Shown here in pieces: positions 1 through 9,096 of a stretch of 17,844 bases of DNA. The stretch spans positions 1-17,844 of the forward strand of contig NZ_CAMPHH010000034.1 in NCBI RefSeq assembly GCF_946885855.1, read 5' to 3'. The position numbers and the translations under genes are program-made. Numbering within the stretch: position 1 is the first letter of the stretch; each line of letters opens with the position of its first letter. Below the pieces are notes generated by a model, which had not been told where the DNA came from, searched no databases, and worked only from the letters and a program-made list of their open reading frames with translations. The stretch is from an uncultured Actinotalea sp. (GTDB taxonomy: Bacteria; Actinomycetota; Actinomycetes; Actinomycetales; Cellulomonadaceae).

Positions 1-747
1 GGCCTGCAGCGTCGTCGGCAGGTACGTGAGGATGCCGAGCAGGACCATGCCCTCGGTGAAGGAGAAGGCCAGCACGATCACCGACCAGCGCCGGCGCAGC
101 ACGCCGCCGATCCGGCTCAGCACGGCGGTGAGGGAGGCGGGTCCCGCCGTCGGCGCGGAGGCGGGCTCGGGCATGCGGCGCAGCAGGACGGCCAGGCCGA
201 GGCCGAGCACGGCGGGGAGCGCGAAGCCGAGACGCCAGCTGAGGAGGTCCGCGAGTGCGGCCCCCACCAGGGTCGCCGCCGCCATGCCGAGGGCCGTGGC
301 CGTCATGAGGTCCGTGAGCGGTGCGTGCCGTCGCACGGCCGGCACGGTGTCGCCGATGTAGATGATCGCGCCGGGCACCGCGGCGGCGAAGGCACCGCCG
401 GCGACGACGCGCGCGACGACGAGGACCTCCAGCGTGGGTGCCAGAGCCGTCACGGCCGCGGCGGCCCCGGCGATCGTCAGGGCGAGCCGCACGGTCGCGA
501 CACGTCCGAGCCGGTCCGACACGACCCCCCACACGAGCTGCATCAGCCCGTACGCGACGAAGTACGCCGTGGCCATCGCGGCGACCCGGCTGAGCGGGAC
601 GTCGAGGTCCCGGGCGATGGGCAGCAGCAGAGGGGCGATGAGGAGGCGGTCGAAGGAGCTGAGGAAGACGGCGGCGTGGAGCGGACGCAGGGAGCCCGTC
701 GGCGCCCCGTCGGGTCCGGGGTCCGCGCCCGGTTCGTCCGTTGCCAC
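1..747 (-). CDS. MFS transporter, 5' part only (cut by window edge)
   Basis: The visible 249 codons encode the N-terminal half of a major facilitator superfamily carrier in the cytoplasmic membrane. After a short Pro/Gly/Asp-rich tail (about residues 1-20) come hydrophobic segments. Residues about 74-88 hold the MFS motif A between TM2 and TM3 (GVVSDRLGRVATVR). A cytoplasmic Pro/Ala-rich stretch (MPEPASAPTAGPAS) marks the central loop, followed by FSFTEGMVLLGILTYLPTTLQ at the edge. The start is GTG at 745-747: an in-frame stop at 766-768 leaves no other start upstream, and a weak AGGGG sits about 9 bases before it. MFS members with this motif A are often proton-driven drug or metabolite transporters; the substrate cannot be read from the sequence. 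The gene is divergent from the Liv-type operon, with its own promoter (812-840) and LacI-type operator (796-809). The C-terminal half lies outside the window. Confidence 0.88.
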   Translation of the reverse strand, partial: MATDEPGADPGPDGAPTGSLRPLHAAVFLSSFDRLLIAPLLLPIARDLDVPLSRVAAMATAYFVAYGLMQLVWGVVSDRLGRVATVRLALTIAGAAAAVTALAPTLEVLVVARVVAGGAFAAAVPGAIIYIGDTVPAVRRHAPLTDLMTATALGMAAATLVGAALADLLSWRLGFALPAVLGLGLAVLLRRMPEPASAPTAGPASLTAVLSRIGGVLRRRWSVIVLAFSFTEGMVLLGILTYLPTTLQA

Positions 748-795
748 GTGCTGACGTGCCCCTGTTCAGGTCGAGTCCCGCGCCGGCGGCGGCGG

Positions 796-809
796 TGCAA
801 GCGATTGCA
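796..809. promoter_or_regulatory. LacI-family-type operator of the MFS promoter
   Basis: TGCAAGCGATTGCA matches the common LacI-family operator pattern TGCAANCGNTTGCA at every fixed position, with TGCAA/TTGCA arms and a central CG. It lies 2 bases downstream of the minus-strand -10 element (812-817) and covers the predicted start near 805, where a repressor would block initiation. The pattern is known for LacI-family proteins; which regulator binds here is unknown, since no LacI gene is in the window. Confidence 0.75.
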
Positions 810-811
810 CG

Positions 812-840
812 ACGCTAGTGACACCAGGGGCGGTCGTCAA
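812..840 (-). promoter_or_regulatory. Sigma70-type promoter of the MFS gene
   Basis: On the minus strand a -35 TTGACG (835-840) is separated by exactly 17 bases from a -10 TAGCGT (812-817). The predicted start is near 805, giving a leader of about 58 bases before the GTG at 747. Five of six -35 bases fit the consensus; the -10 has the key TANNNT pattern usual in GC-rich actinobacteria. Confidence 0.7.
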
Positions 841-880
841 GCGGCCTGACCCGCACTCCCCCGGGGGCCGCGGTGGCATT

Positions 881-894
881 GGAAAGCGCTAACC
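881..894. promoter_or_regulatory. Weak cre/LacI-like palindrome between the two promoters
   Basis: GGAAAGCGCTAACC matches 10 of 14 positions of the cre-like pattern TGAAAGCGCTTTCA, including the core AAAGCGCT, but the outer right arm departs from symmetry. Its centre is about 85 bases from the left operator and 106 from the right one. It could be an auxiliary site for looping, a site for a second LacI-family protein, or chance. Confidence 0.35.
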
Positions 895-945
895 CCGTAG
901 GCGCGACGTCACGTCACAGCTCGGTCTCGGTGGCACGACGGCACG

Positions 946-974
946 TTGACGGTGTGATCGCGGTCATATACCGT
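946..974 (+). promoter_or_regulatory. Sigma70-type promoter of the Liv-type operon
   Basis: A -35 TTGACG (946-951) and a -10 TACCGT (969-974) are separated by exactly 17 bases; the predicted start is near 981. The arrangement mirrors the leftward promoter at 812-840. An alternative -10, TATACC at 967-972, would leave only a 15-base spacer. Confidence 0.7.
953..968. promoter_or_regulatory. Possible CRP/GlxR-like site inside the promoter spacer
   Basis: TGTGATCGCGGTCATA matches 9 of the 10 fixed bases of TGTGA-N6-TCACA, the CRP-family pattern. It lies between the -35 and -10 elements, so binding there would be expected to repress. It may be chance. Confidence 0.25.
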
Positions 975-986
975 CCCGAGTATCCG

Positions 987-1000
987 AGCAAACGATTGCG
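987..1000. promoter_or_regulatory. LacI-family-type operator of the Liv-type operon
   Basis: AGCAAACGATTGCG keeps 10 of 12 fixed positions of TGCAANCGNTTGCA, with perfect GCAA/TTGC arms around a central CG. It sits at about +7 to +20 relative to the predicted start near 981, a classical repressor position. It is the counterpart of the full-match site at 796-809, suggesting one repressor for both divergent genes. Confidence 0.65.
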
Positions 1001-1079
1001 ACGGTGCCGCGCCTGGCGGGACCGCGCCCACCTCGGACCGTGGCAACCGCCACACGTCAAGGACGACGTAGGAGGGTTC

Positions 1080-2354
1080 ATGTCAGCTCGACTCTCGGAC
1101 CGGCCGCCGGCACGCGGTGCGGTGAGGCGCGCCCGGGGCCTGATGGCCCTGACGGCCGGAGCAGCACTGCTGCTGTCGGCCTGCGGTGGCGGCGCGGACG
1201 GCGGCGATGGTGACGCGGGGGACGGCGGGTCGGACGGCCCGATCCGGATCGGGATCTCCCTGCCGCTGACCGGAGACTTCTCCGAGCCCGGCAAGGGCGT
1301 GCAGAACGGTTACGAGATCTGGCGGGACGAGATCAACGCCAACGGCGGGCTCCTCGGCCGGCAGGTCGAGCTGATCATCCTCGACGACCAGTCGAACGCG
1401 GACCGCGTGGTCGCCGACTACGAGGCCCTCATCACGCAGGAGAAGGTCGACCTGATCTTCGGCCCGTTCTCCAGCCGGCTCGTGCTGCCCTCGGCGCGCG
1501 TGGCCGAGGAGTACGGGATGCTCTTCGTCGAGCCGGCCGGCGCCGCCGAGGCGATCTTCGAGGCGGGCTACAAGAACCTCTTCTACGCCGCCCCGGCTGT
1601 CGCCGACACCCACTACGACTACCTCTTCGACCACATCATGGAGCTGCCCGAGGACGAGCGGCCGCAGACGGCGGCCTTCGCCTCGATGGACGACCCGCTC
1701 GCGATGGGCGCGGCCAACGGCCTCAAGGCGAAGCTCGAGGAGGCGGGGGTCGAGATCCTCGTCGACGAGATCTACCCGCCCAACACGACCGACTTCTCGG
1801 GCATCGCCGCGCAGCTGGCGGACGCCGACGCCGACCTCATGGTGGGTGGCACGCAGTACCAGGACGGTGTGAACCTCATCCTCGCCGTCCGGCAGCTCGG
1901 CTACCAGCCGCGCATGGCCGCGTTCACGACGGCACCCACGCTGCCGGAGTTCGTCGCCGCGATCGGCGAGGACAAGGTCGACGGCATCATGACGCCGAAC
2001 GGCTACTCCCCGGCCGCCGCCTACGAGGGCAACGCCAACTTCGTCGAGATGGTCATGGAGAAGGAGGGCCGCGAGCCCACCGAGGACGAGGCGAACGCCT
2101 ACACGGTCGGCCAGGTCGTGACGGCGGCCGTCGAGGCCGTGGGCTGCGCCGAGCAGGGCGACTGCCAGCAGGAGCTCATCGACTGGCTGCACGCCAACGA
2201 GGTGGCCACGATCGTCGGCGACCTGCGCTGGGACGAGGCGGGACGCCCCAACGGCGCCCACTTCATCCAGCAGTACGTCGACGGCAAGCCGGAGATCGTC
2301 CTGCCGGTGGACCAGGCGACGGCCGACTTCATCGCCATCAAGCCGGAGTGGTGA
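1080..2354 (+). CDS. HAAT-family ABC transporter substrate-binding lipoprotein (LivK-like)
   Basis: A 424-residue extracytoplasmic binding protein that captures the substrate for the importer encoded downstream. The N-terminus has Arg residues, a hydrophobic stretch (LMALTAGAALLL) and a lipobox LSAC with Cys35 as the likely lipid-modified residue, followed by a Gly/Asp linker. The mature part begins IRIGISLPLTGDFSEPGK and shows the Peripla_BP_6 pattern (NGYEIWRDEINANGGLLGR, DDQSN, LIFGPFSS), as in the Leu/Ile/Val, amide and urea binding proteins. ATG at 1080 is chosen because AGGAGGG (1070-1076) lies just upstream and the signal peptide begins there. First gene of a five-gene operon; LivH starts 9 bases after its stop. 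The ligand cannot be told from sequence; a LacI-type operator upstream raises the possibility that it is not a simple amino acid. Confidence 0.93.
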   Translation: MSARLSDRPPARGAVRRARGLMALTAGAALLLSACGGGADGGDGDAGDGGSDGPIRIGISLPLTGDFSEPGKGVQNGYEIWRDEINANGGLLGRQVELIILDDQSNADRVVADYEALITQEKVDLIFGPFSSRLVLPSARVAEEYGMLFVEPAGAAEAIFEAGYKNLFYAAPAVADTHYDYLFDHIMELPEDERPQTAAFASMDDPLAMGAANGLKAKLEEAGVEILVDEIYPPNTTDFSGIAAQLADADADLMVGGTQYQDGVNLILAVRQLGYQPRMAAFTTAPTLPEFVAAIGEDKVDGIMTPNGYSPAAAYEGNANFVEMVMEKEGREPTEDEANAYTVGQVVTAAVEAVGCAEQGDCQQELIDWLHANEVATIVGDLRWDEAGRPNGAHFIQQYVDGKPEIVLPVDQATADFIAIKPEW

Positions 2355-2363
2355 TCTGAGGCC

Positions 2364-3248
2364 ATGTCGGGTGCGTTGCTGCTGCAGAGCCTCATCCTGG
2401 GGATCCTCCTCGGGGGCCTCTACGCCCTCCTGGCCTCGGGACTGACCCTCTACTTCGGTGTGATGCGGGTGGTGATGATCGCGCACTCCGCGTTCCTCAT
2501 CCTCGCCGGCTATCTCGCGTGGTTCTTCAACGTGCAGACCGGGTGGGACCCGATGATCTCGCTGCTGGTCACCGTCCCCGTGTTCTTCGGGCTCGGCGTC
2601 CTCATGCAGCGCCTGCTCATCACCCGCCTGAAGCCGGCCTCGCTGACGATGATGTCCGTCCTGCTGACCTTCGCCATCGCGCTGGTCATCGAGGGCATGC
2701 TGGGCTTCACGTTCACCGGGGTGCAGCGACGCATCCGACTGGACTACGGCGCGTCGAGCATCGAGTTCCTCGGGGCGCAGATCGCCGTCGTCAAGCTCGT
2801 CGCCTTCGGGCTGGCCGCAGTCGCCCTGCTGGGGCTGTGGCTCGTGCTGAAGAAGACCTCCTTCGGTCAGGCCCTGCGGGCCACGATCCAGCACAAGGAG
2901 GCCGCCGAGCTCGTCGGCATCGACACCGCCAAGGTGGCCAGCTACGGCTTCGGCCTGGGGCTGGCCACCGCGGCGGTGGGCGGGACCGCGTTGTCCCTCG
3001 ACGCGACGATCTACCCGTCGCTGCACTGGCACTGGATCGGACCGCTCATGGCGATCATCGTCGTCGGCGGCCTCGGCTCGATCCCGGGTGCCGCGATCGC
3101 CGCCATGCTCCTGGGCGTCACCCAGGCGCTGCTCCAGGTGCCGCTCGGCACGACCTGGGCCCAGACCGTGTTCTACATCGCCCTGTTCGTCACCCTCATG
3201 GTGCGGCCGCAGGGGTTCTTCGGAGGTCGTCTTGCGCAGCGCTTCTGA
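2364..3248 (+). CDS. livH: Branched-chain amino acid-type ABC permease LivH
   Basis: A 294-residue integral membrane subunit forming, with LivM, the channel of a HAAT-family importer. It begins with a hydrophobic segment (LILGILLGGLYALLASGLTLYFGVM) typical of LivH and has about eight membrane segments. The cytoplasmic ATPase-contact loop is visible as ALRATIQHKEAAELVGID, and the C-terminal half carries the LivH-like GGLGSIPGAAIAA and a final VRPQGFFGGR. ATG at 2364 follows TGAGG at 2357-2361. Its 3' end overlaps livM by 17 bases, which suggests translational coupling. Length and order are normal for the family. Confidence 0.93.
   Translation: MSGALLLQSLILGILLGGLYALLASGLTLYFGVMRVVMIAHSAFLILAGYLAWFFNVQTGWDPMISLLVTVPVFFGLGVLMQRLLITRLKPASLTMMSVLLTFAIALVIEGMLGFTFTGVQRRIRLDYGASSIEFLGAQIAVVKLVAFGLAAVALLGLWLVLKKTSFGQALRATIQHKEAAELVGIDTAKVASYGFGLGLATAAVGGTALSLDATIYPSLHWHWIGPLMAIIVVGGLGSIPGAAIAAMLLGVTQALLQVPLGTTWAQTVFYIALFVTLMVRPQGFFGGRLAQRF
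3222..3226 (+). promoter_or_regulatory. Ribosome binding site fixing the TTG start of livM
   Basis: GGAGG inside the end of livH, 5 bases before TTG at 3232. It favours this start over an ATG at 3088, which would add 48 residues that only mirror the overlapping livH reading frame. Confidence 0.65.
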
Positions 3249-4440
3249 CTCCACGGCGACCCGCGCCGCGGGCGCCCCGGCCGCGGCCGGCGCCCGCTCG
3301 CGCGGCCTGCGCGACCCGCGCCGCCTCGTCGGCCTGGTCCTCCTGCTCGGCCTGACCGTCGCCATCCTCGTCTTCCCGATGACGACGCAGGTCGGCTACC
3401 TGCTCTCCACGGGCGTCGTCGTCCTCAACTACGCGCTCATGGCCACCGGCTGGAACTTCATGGGCGGGTTCACGGGCTACATCTCGCTCGGTCACGCCGC
3501 GTACTTCGGGCTGGGCGCCTACGCGGTGGCCATCCTCATCGAGCGCACGGGGATGTCCCCGTTCCTCGCCCTGTTCCTGTCGCCGCTCATCGTCGCGGCG
3601 ATCGCGGTCCCGGTCGGCATCGCCGCCCTGCGGGTCCGCGGGGCCTCGTTCGTCATCGTGACGATCGCCTTCGTGCTCATCCTGCTGCTGGTGTTCCAGA
3701 GCTGGGCGTCCTTCACCGGCGGCTCCGGCGGCCTCATGATCCCGCGCGCGTTCCCGGACCTCATGCGTACCCAGCACCACCAGGTCTTCTACTACTTCTA
3801 CGTCGGGGCCCTGGTCCTGGCGCTGGTCGTCTGGTGGCTCATCGACCGGTCCCGGTTCGGGATGGGCCTCAAGGCGGTGCGCGAGGACGAGGACAAGGCC
3901 CGGGCCCTGGGCGTCCCGACCTTCCAGGCCAAGCTCATCGCGTTCGTCGTCTCGGCGCTCTTCACCGGCCTCGCCGGCGGGCTCTACGCGCTCTGGTTCG
4001 GCGACCTGGACCCGGTGTTCCAGTTCTCCATCCTCATGGGCGCCTACATGGTGCTCATGGCCCTGCTCGGCGGTGTGCGGGAGCTGTTCGGGCCGCTGGT
4101 CGGCGCGATCGTGGTGGGTCTGTCGATCGAGTTCTTCAAGGCGGAGTTCGGCGACACCCAGTTCCACCTCGTCGCGACCGGCCTGCTGCTCGCCCTCGTG
4201 GTGCTCTTCATGCCCGAGGGCGTCATCCCCGCGGTCAAGGGCCTGTTCGGCCGCTTCGGGCCGCAGGCGTCGTCCATCCGCGAGGTCTCGGCCAAGGAGC
4301 TGCTGGACGGCTCCGCCGGAACGGCCGACGACGGCGCTCCACGGTCGGGCGGCACCGACACCGCCGGGGGCGTGGCCGACCCCACCGCCGACACGAGCGC
4401 ACGACCCGACGTGGTCGACGAGACGAGGAGTGCACGGTGA
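3232..4440 (+). CDS. livM: Branched-chain amino acid-type ABC permease LivM
   Basis: A 402-residue second channel subunit. After a short Ala/Arg-rich cytoplasmic start come the LivM hallmarks: LNYALMATGWNFMGGFTGYISLGHAAYFGLGAY, then IAALRVRGASFVIVTIAF, then the ATPase-contact loop RSRFGMGLKAVREDEDKARALGV followed by GLAGGLYALWFGDLDP. Start TTG 3232 is preferred because GGAGG lies 5 bases upstream and the protein then begins normally. Beyond the last membrane segment (VLFMPEGVIPAVKGLFGRFG) is a hydrophilic tail of about 60 residues rich in Gly, Asp, Thr and Ala, longer than usual for LivM. The stop overlaps the livG GTG by 4 bases (GTGA). Function as LivM-type permease is firm; the substrate is not. 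Confidence 0.9.
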   Translation: MRSASDSTATRAAGAPAAAGARSRGLRDPRRLVGLVLLLGLTVAILVFPMTTQVGYLLSTGVVVLNYALMATGWNFMGGFTGYISLGHAAYFGLGAYAVAILIERTGMSPFLALFLSPLIVAAIAVPVGIAALRVRGASFVIVTIAFVLILLLVFQSWASFTGGSGGLMIPRAFPDLMRTQHHQVFYYFYVGALVLALVVWWLIDRSRFGMGLKAVREDEDKARALGVPTFQAKLIAFVVSALFTGLAGGLYALWFGDLDPVFQFSILMGAYMVLMALLGGVRELFGPLVGAIVVGLSIEFFKAEFGDTQFHLVATGLLLALVVLFMPEGVIPAVKGLFGRFGPQASSIREVSAKELLDGSAGTADDGAPRSGGTDTAGGVADPTADTSARPDVVDETRSAR

Positions 4441-5195
4441 GCTCTCAGCCCAGGAAGGGACGGGCCGGCGGCACCCTGGAGGTGCACGGCCTGTCCAAGG
4501 CCTTCGGCGGGAACAAGGCGGTCGACGACGCGACCGTCGAGTTCCTGCCCGGCAGGATCAACGCCATCATCGGCCCGAACGGCTCGGGGAAGACGACGTT
4601 CTTCAACTGCGTCACGGGCATGATCAAGGCCGATGCGGGCCGGGTGACCCTCAACGGCAAGGACATCTCGCACGCCACGCCGGACCGGATCGCCCGGCTC
4701 GGGCTCGGCCGCAGCTTCCAGGTGTGCCGCGTTTTCCCGCGGATGACCGTCATGGAGAACCTCCTGGTGGCGGTCCGCCCGACCGCGTCGACGTTCTGGC
4801 GCGGGGCGCACGAGGAAGCAGCCATGGAGCGGGCCCGGGGCTGGCTGCGGAGGGTCGGCATCGACCACCTCGAGCGGGCGGAGGCGCGCAACCTGTCCTA
4901 CGGCCAGCAGAAGCTCCTCGAGCTGGCTGGTGTCCTCATGGCCGAGCCGGACATCATCATGCTCGACGAGCCGGCCGGCGGGGTGAACCCGGCGCTCATC
5001 GGGCGGATCTCCGCGCTGGTGCGCGAGCTCAACGCCGAGGGTCGGACGTTCATCGTCGTCGAGCACAACATGGACATGGTCATGAGCCTGTCCGACCACG
5101 TCGTCGTCTTCGACCGCGGTCGACCGATCGCCGACGGCACCCCCGACGAGGTCCAGTCGGACCCCCGTGTCCTGGAGGCCTACCTTGGCGTCTGA
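4437..5195 (+). CDS. livG: ABC importer ATPase LivG
   Basis: A 252-residue cytoplasmic nucleotide-binding subunit that powers the LivHM channel. Walker A is GPNGSGKT (residues 46-53), the Q-loop region is RSFQVCRVFPRMTVMENL, the ABC signature is LSYGQQK (about residue 153), Walker B is IIMLDEPAGG, and the switch His lies in VVEHNMDMVM. The LivG-specific pattern of a Walker B followed by AGGVNP is present. GTG at 4437 is supported by GAGGAG at 4425-4430 and overlaps the livM stop. The length is normal for LivG (about 255). livF begins inside its last codons, so all four genes are probably translated in a coupled way. Confidence 0.93.
   Translation: MSSQPRKGRAGGTLEVHGLSKAFGGNKAVDDATVEFLPGRINAIIGPNGSGKTTFFNCVTGMIKADAGRVTLNGKDISHATPDRIARLGLGRSFQVCRVFPRMTVMENLLVAVRPTASTFWRGAHEEAAMERARGWLRRVGIDHLERAEARNLSYGQQKLLELAGVLMAEPDIIMLDEPAGGVNPALIGRISALVRELNAEGRTFIVVEHNMDMVMSLSDHVVVFDRGRPIADGTPDEVQSDPRVLEAYLGV
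5174..5178 (+). promoter_or_regulatory. Ribosome binding site fixing the TTG start of livF
   Basis: GGAGG within the end of livG, 6 bases before TTG at 5185. An alternative GTG at 5167 in the same frame would put this motif inside the coding sequence and lacks its own site. Confidence 0.6.
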
Positions 5196-5925
5196 ACCGC
5201 TCCTGTCCCTCAACACCGTCGAGGCGGGGTACGGCCGGGCGGCGCTCGTCCTGCGCGGTCTCAGCGTCGCGGTCCCGCCGGGCACGATCGTCTGCCTCGT
5301 CGGGCCGAACGGCGCGGGCAAGTCGACCGTGCTCAAGGTGGCCAGCGGCATGCTCAAGCCGCGCGCCGGGACGATCACGGTGGACGGCGCGGACGTGACC
5401 GGGCGGGGGCCGCAGCAGATGCTGGCTGCCGGCCTGGCCCACGTCCTGCAGGGCCACAGTGTGTTCCCGGAGATGACGGTCGAGGAGAACGTCCGTCTCG
5501 GCGCCTACTCGGTCAAGGACCCCGCGGTGGTCGCCGAGCGCGTCCGCCGGGTGCAGGAGGTGTTCCCCGTGGTCGGCGAGCGCTGGAAGCAGCTGGCCGG
5601 CCTGCTCTCCGGCGGGCAGCAGAAGCAGGTGGAGTTCGCCCGGTCGCTCATGATCGAGCCGAAGGTCGTCCTCCTCGACGAGCCGTCGATGGGCCTGGAC
5701 CCGAAGACCACCGCCACGGTGTTCGAGCAGATCGTGCGGATGCGGGACCACGGGACGGCCGTGCTGCTCGTCGAGCAGAACGCCCGGCGCGCCCTGGAGA
5801 CGTCCGACATCGGATGCGTGCTCGACCTGGGCCGCGTGCACATCCAGGGCCCGGCCTCGGAGCTCCTCGCCGACCCCGAGCTGTCCCGCCTCTACCTCGG
5901 CGGGCGGCCGACGACGGCGGCCTGA
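5185..5925 (+). CDS. livF: ABC importer ATPase LivF
   Basis: A 246-residue second ATPase subunit, partner of LivG. Walker A is GPNGAGKST (residues 40-48), the Q-loop region reads HVLQGHSVFPEMTVEENVRLGAY, the signature is LSGGQQKQVEFARSLM (about residue 141), Walker B is VVLLDEPSMGLDP, and the switch His position is Gln-like (LLVEQNARRAL), which is the usual form in LivF proteins. Start TTG 5185 is chosen from the GGAGG at 5174-5178; it overlaps the livG stop. Last gene of the operon; a strong hairpin begins 26 bases after its stop. Confidence 0.92.
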   Translation: MASEPLLSLNTVEAGYGRAALVLRGLSVAVPPGTIVCLVGPNGAGKSTVLKVASGMLKPRAGTITVDGADVTGRGPQQMLAAGLAHVLQGHSVFPEMTVEENVRLGAYSVKDPAVVAERVRRVQEVFPVVGERWKQLAGLLSGGQQKQVEFARSLMIEPKVVLLDEPSMGLDPKTTATVFEQIVRMRDHGTAVLLVEQNARRALETSDIGCVLDLGRVHIQGPASELLADPELSRLYLGGRPTTAA

Positions 5926-5951
5926 TCCGGCGGTCCGTCGACCCCTCCGCT

Positions 5952-6001
5952 GCGGCGCCCTCGGGCGGCCCGGTCCCCGCCGGGTCGCCCGAGGGCGCCG
6001 C
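5952..6001 (+). terminator. Strong hairpin terminator after livF
   Basis: Bases 5952-5973 pair with 5980-6001 over 22 positions with one G-U pair and a 6-base loop (TCCCCG). No U-run follows, which is common for actinobacterial terminators. It would end the Liv-type operon before the aconitase promoter. Confidence 0.8.
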
Positions 6002-6092
6002 CGTGTCCGGGTAACCCGGTGCCGGGTCCCGGCGGACGTCCGCGCGCACCGCCGAGGCCCGGCCGGTGCGGCGTGCCGGGGGCGCCGTCGGC

Positions 6093-6118
6093 TAGCATGT
6101 CTCTTGATGTCGAGATAC
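6093..6118 (+). promoter_or_regulatory. Putative acn promoter -10 with overlapping palindromic operator
   Basis: A TANNNT-type -10, TAGCAT (6093-6098), is followed at once by TCTTGATGTCGAGA (6102-6115). This palindrome has TCTTGA/TCGAGA arms, one mismatch, and further pairing of GT (6099-6100) with AC (6117-6118). Binding there would cover the predicted start near 6105-6107. No good -35 lies 17 bases upstream, so the promoter may need help, or the alternative -10 GATACT (6114-6119) may be used. Actinobacterial aconitase genes are known to be controlled by TetR-type AcnR in corynebacteria, but this site does not resemble the AcnR motif I know and no regulator gene is adjacent. Confidence 0.5.
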
Positions 6119-6189
6119 TTGCCGCGCGGCTCGGCGATGCCGCCGACGCGTCCGCCGGCGAGGCCCACCACCACCTGTGAGGAGCCGCC

Positions 6190-6193
<4 letters not shown>
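6107..6193 (+). CDS. Possible 28-residue leader peptide ORF upstream of acn
   Basis: ATG at 6107 opens a frame that reads [20 protein letters not shown] and then TTTCEEPP before a TGA at 6191-6193, which overlaps the acn ATG (ATGA). If TAGCAT at 6093-6098 is the -10, transcription would begin within a base or two of this ATG, so it could be translated without a leader, as is frequent in actinobacteria. The peptide is Pro-rich and ends Pro-Pro-stop, a context known to slow ribosomes. It could couple or attenuate acn translation. It may equally be chance: the frame is short, and acn has its own GAGGAG site at 6179-6184. Confidence 0.3.
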
Positions 6194-9024
<2,831 letters not shown>

Positions 9025-9034
9025 GCCGCACGCG

Positions 9035-9072
9035 CGACGGCGGCGATCCCTCCCGAGGTGTCGCCGCCGTCG
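9035..9072 (+). terminator. Hairpin terminator after acn
   Basis: A perfect 12-base stem, CGACGGCGGCGA (9035-9046) with TCGCCGCCGTCG (9061-9072), surrounds a 14-base loop. It starts 10 bases after the acn stop and lies between acn and the convergent small gene, so it may serve both. Confidence 0.75.
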
Positions 9073-9096
9073 TCGTCCGCGGCGCCGGTCCGGCCC

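Larger units (their letters stand above)
748..1079. promoter_or_regulatory. Divergent control region between MFS gene and Liv-type operon
   Basis: This 332-base stretch has no convincing gene. It holds two outward-facing promoters with nearly identical elements (TTGACG, 17 bases, then TAGCGT leftward or TACCGT rightward). Each is followed by a LacI-family-type operator close to the predicted transcription start, and a third, weaker site lies between the two promoters. The rightward leader is about 99 bases and contains a small hairpin (1040-1044 with 1049-1053, loop AACC). It ends in a strong ribosome binding site, AGGAGGG, at 1070-1076. An open frame from 873 into the binding-protein gene has no such site and its extra 69 residues do not look like a signal sequence, so the region is read as regulatory. 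Confidence 0.8.

Noticed and set aside
873..1079. Upstream extension of the binding-protein gene
   Set aside because: The added 69 residues cover the promoter and operator, would bury the lipoprotein signal, and lack a ribosome binding site; AGGAGGG supports ATG 1080.
3088..3231. Earlier ATG start for livM
   Set aside because: The added residues only mirror the livH frame and have no family similarity; GGAGG supports TTG 3232.
1083..3365. Long open frame on the minus strand opposite the Liv-type operon
   Set aside because: Its translation is rich in Arg, Glu, Asp, His and Gln with no domain, and it is opposite genes with clear family motifs; stop-free antisense frames are expected at this GC content.
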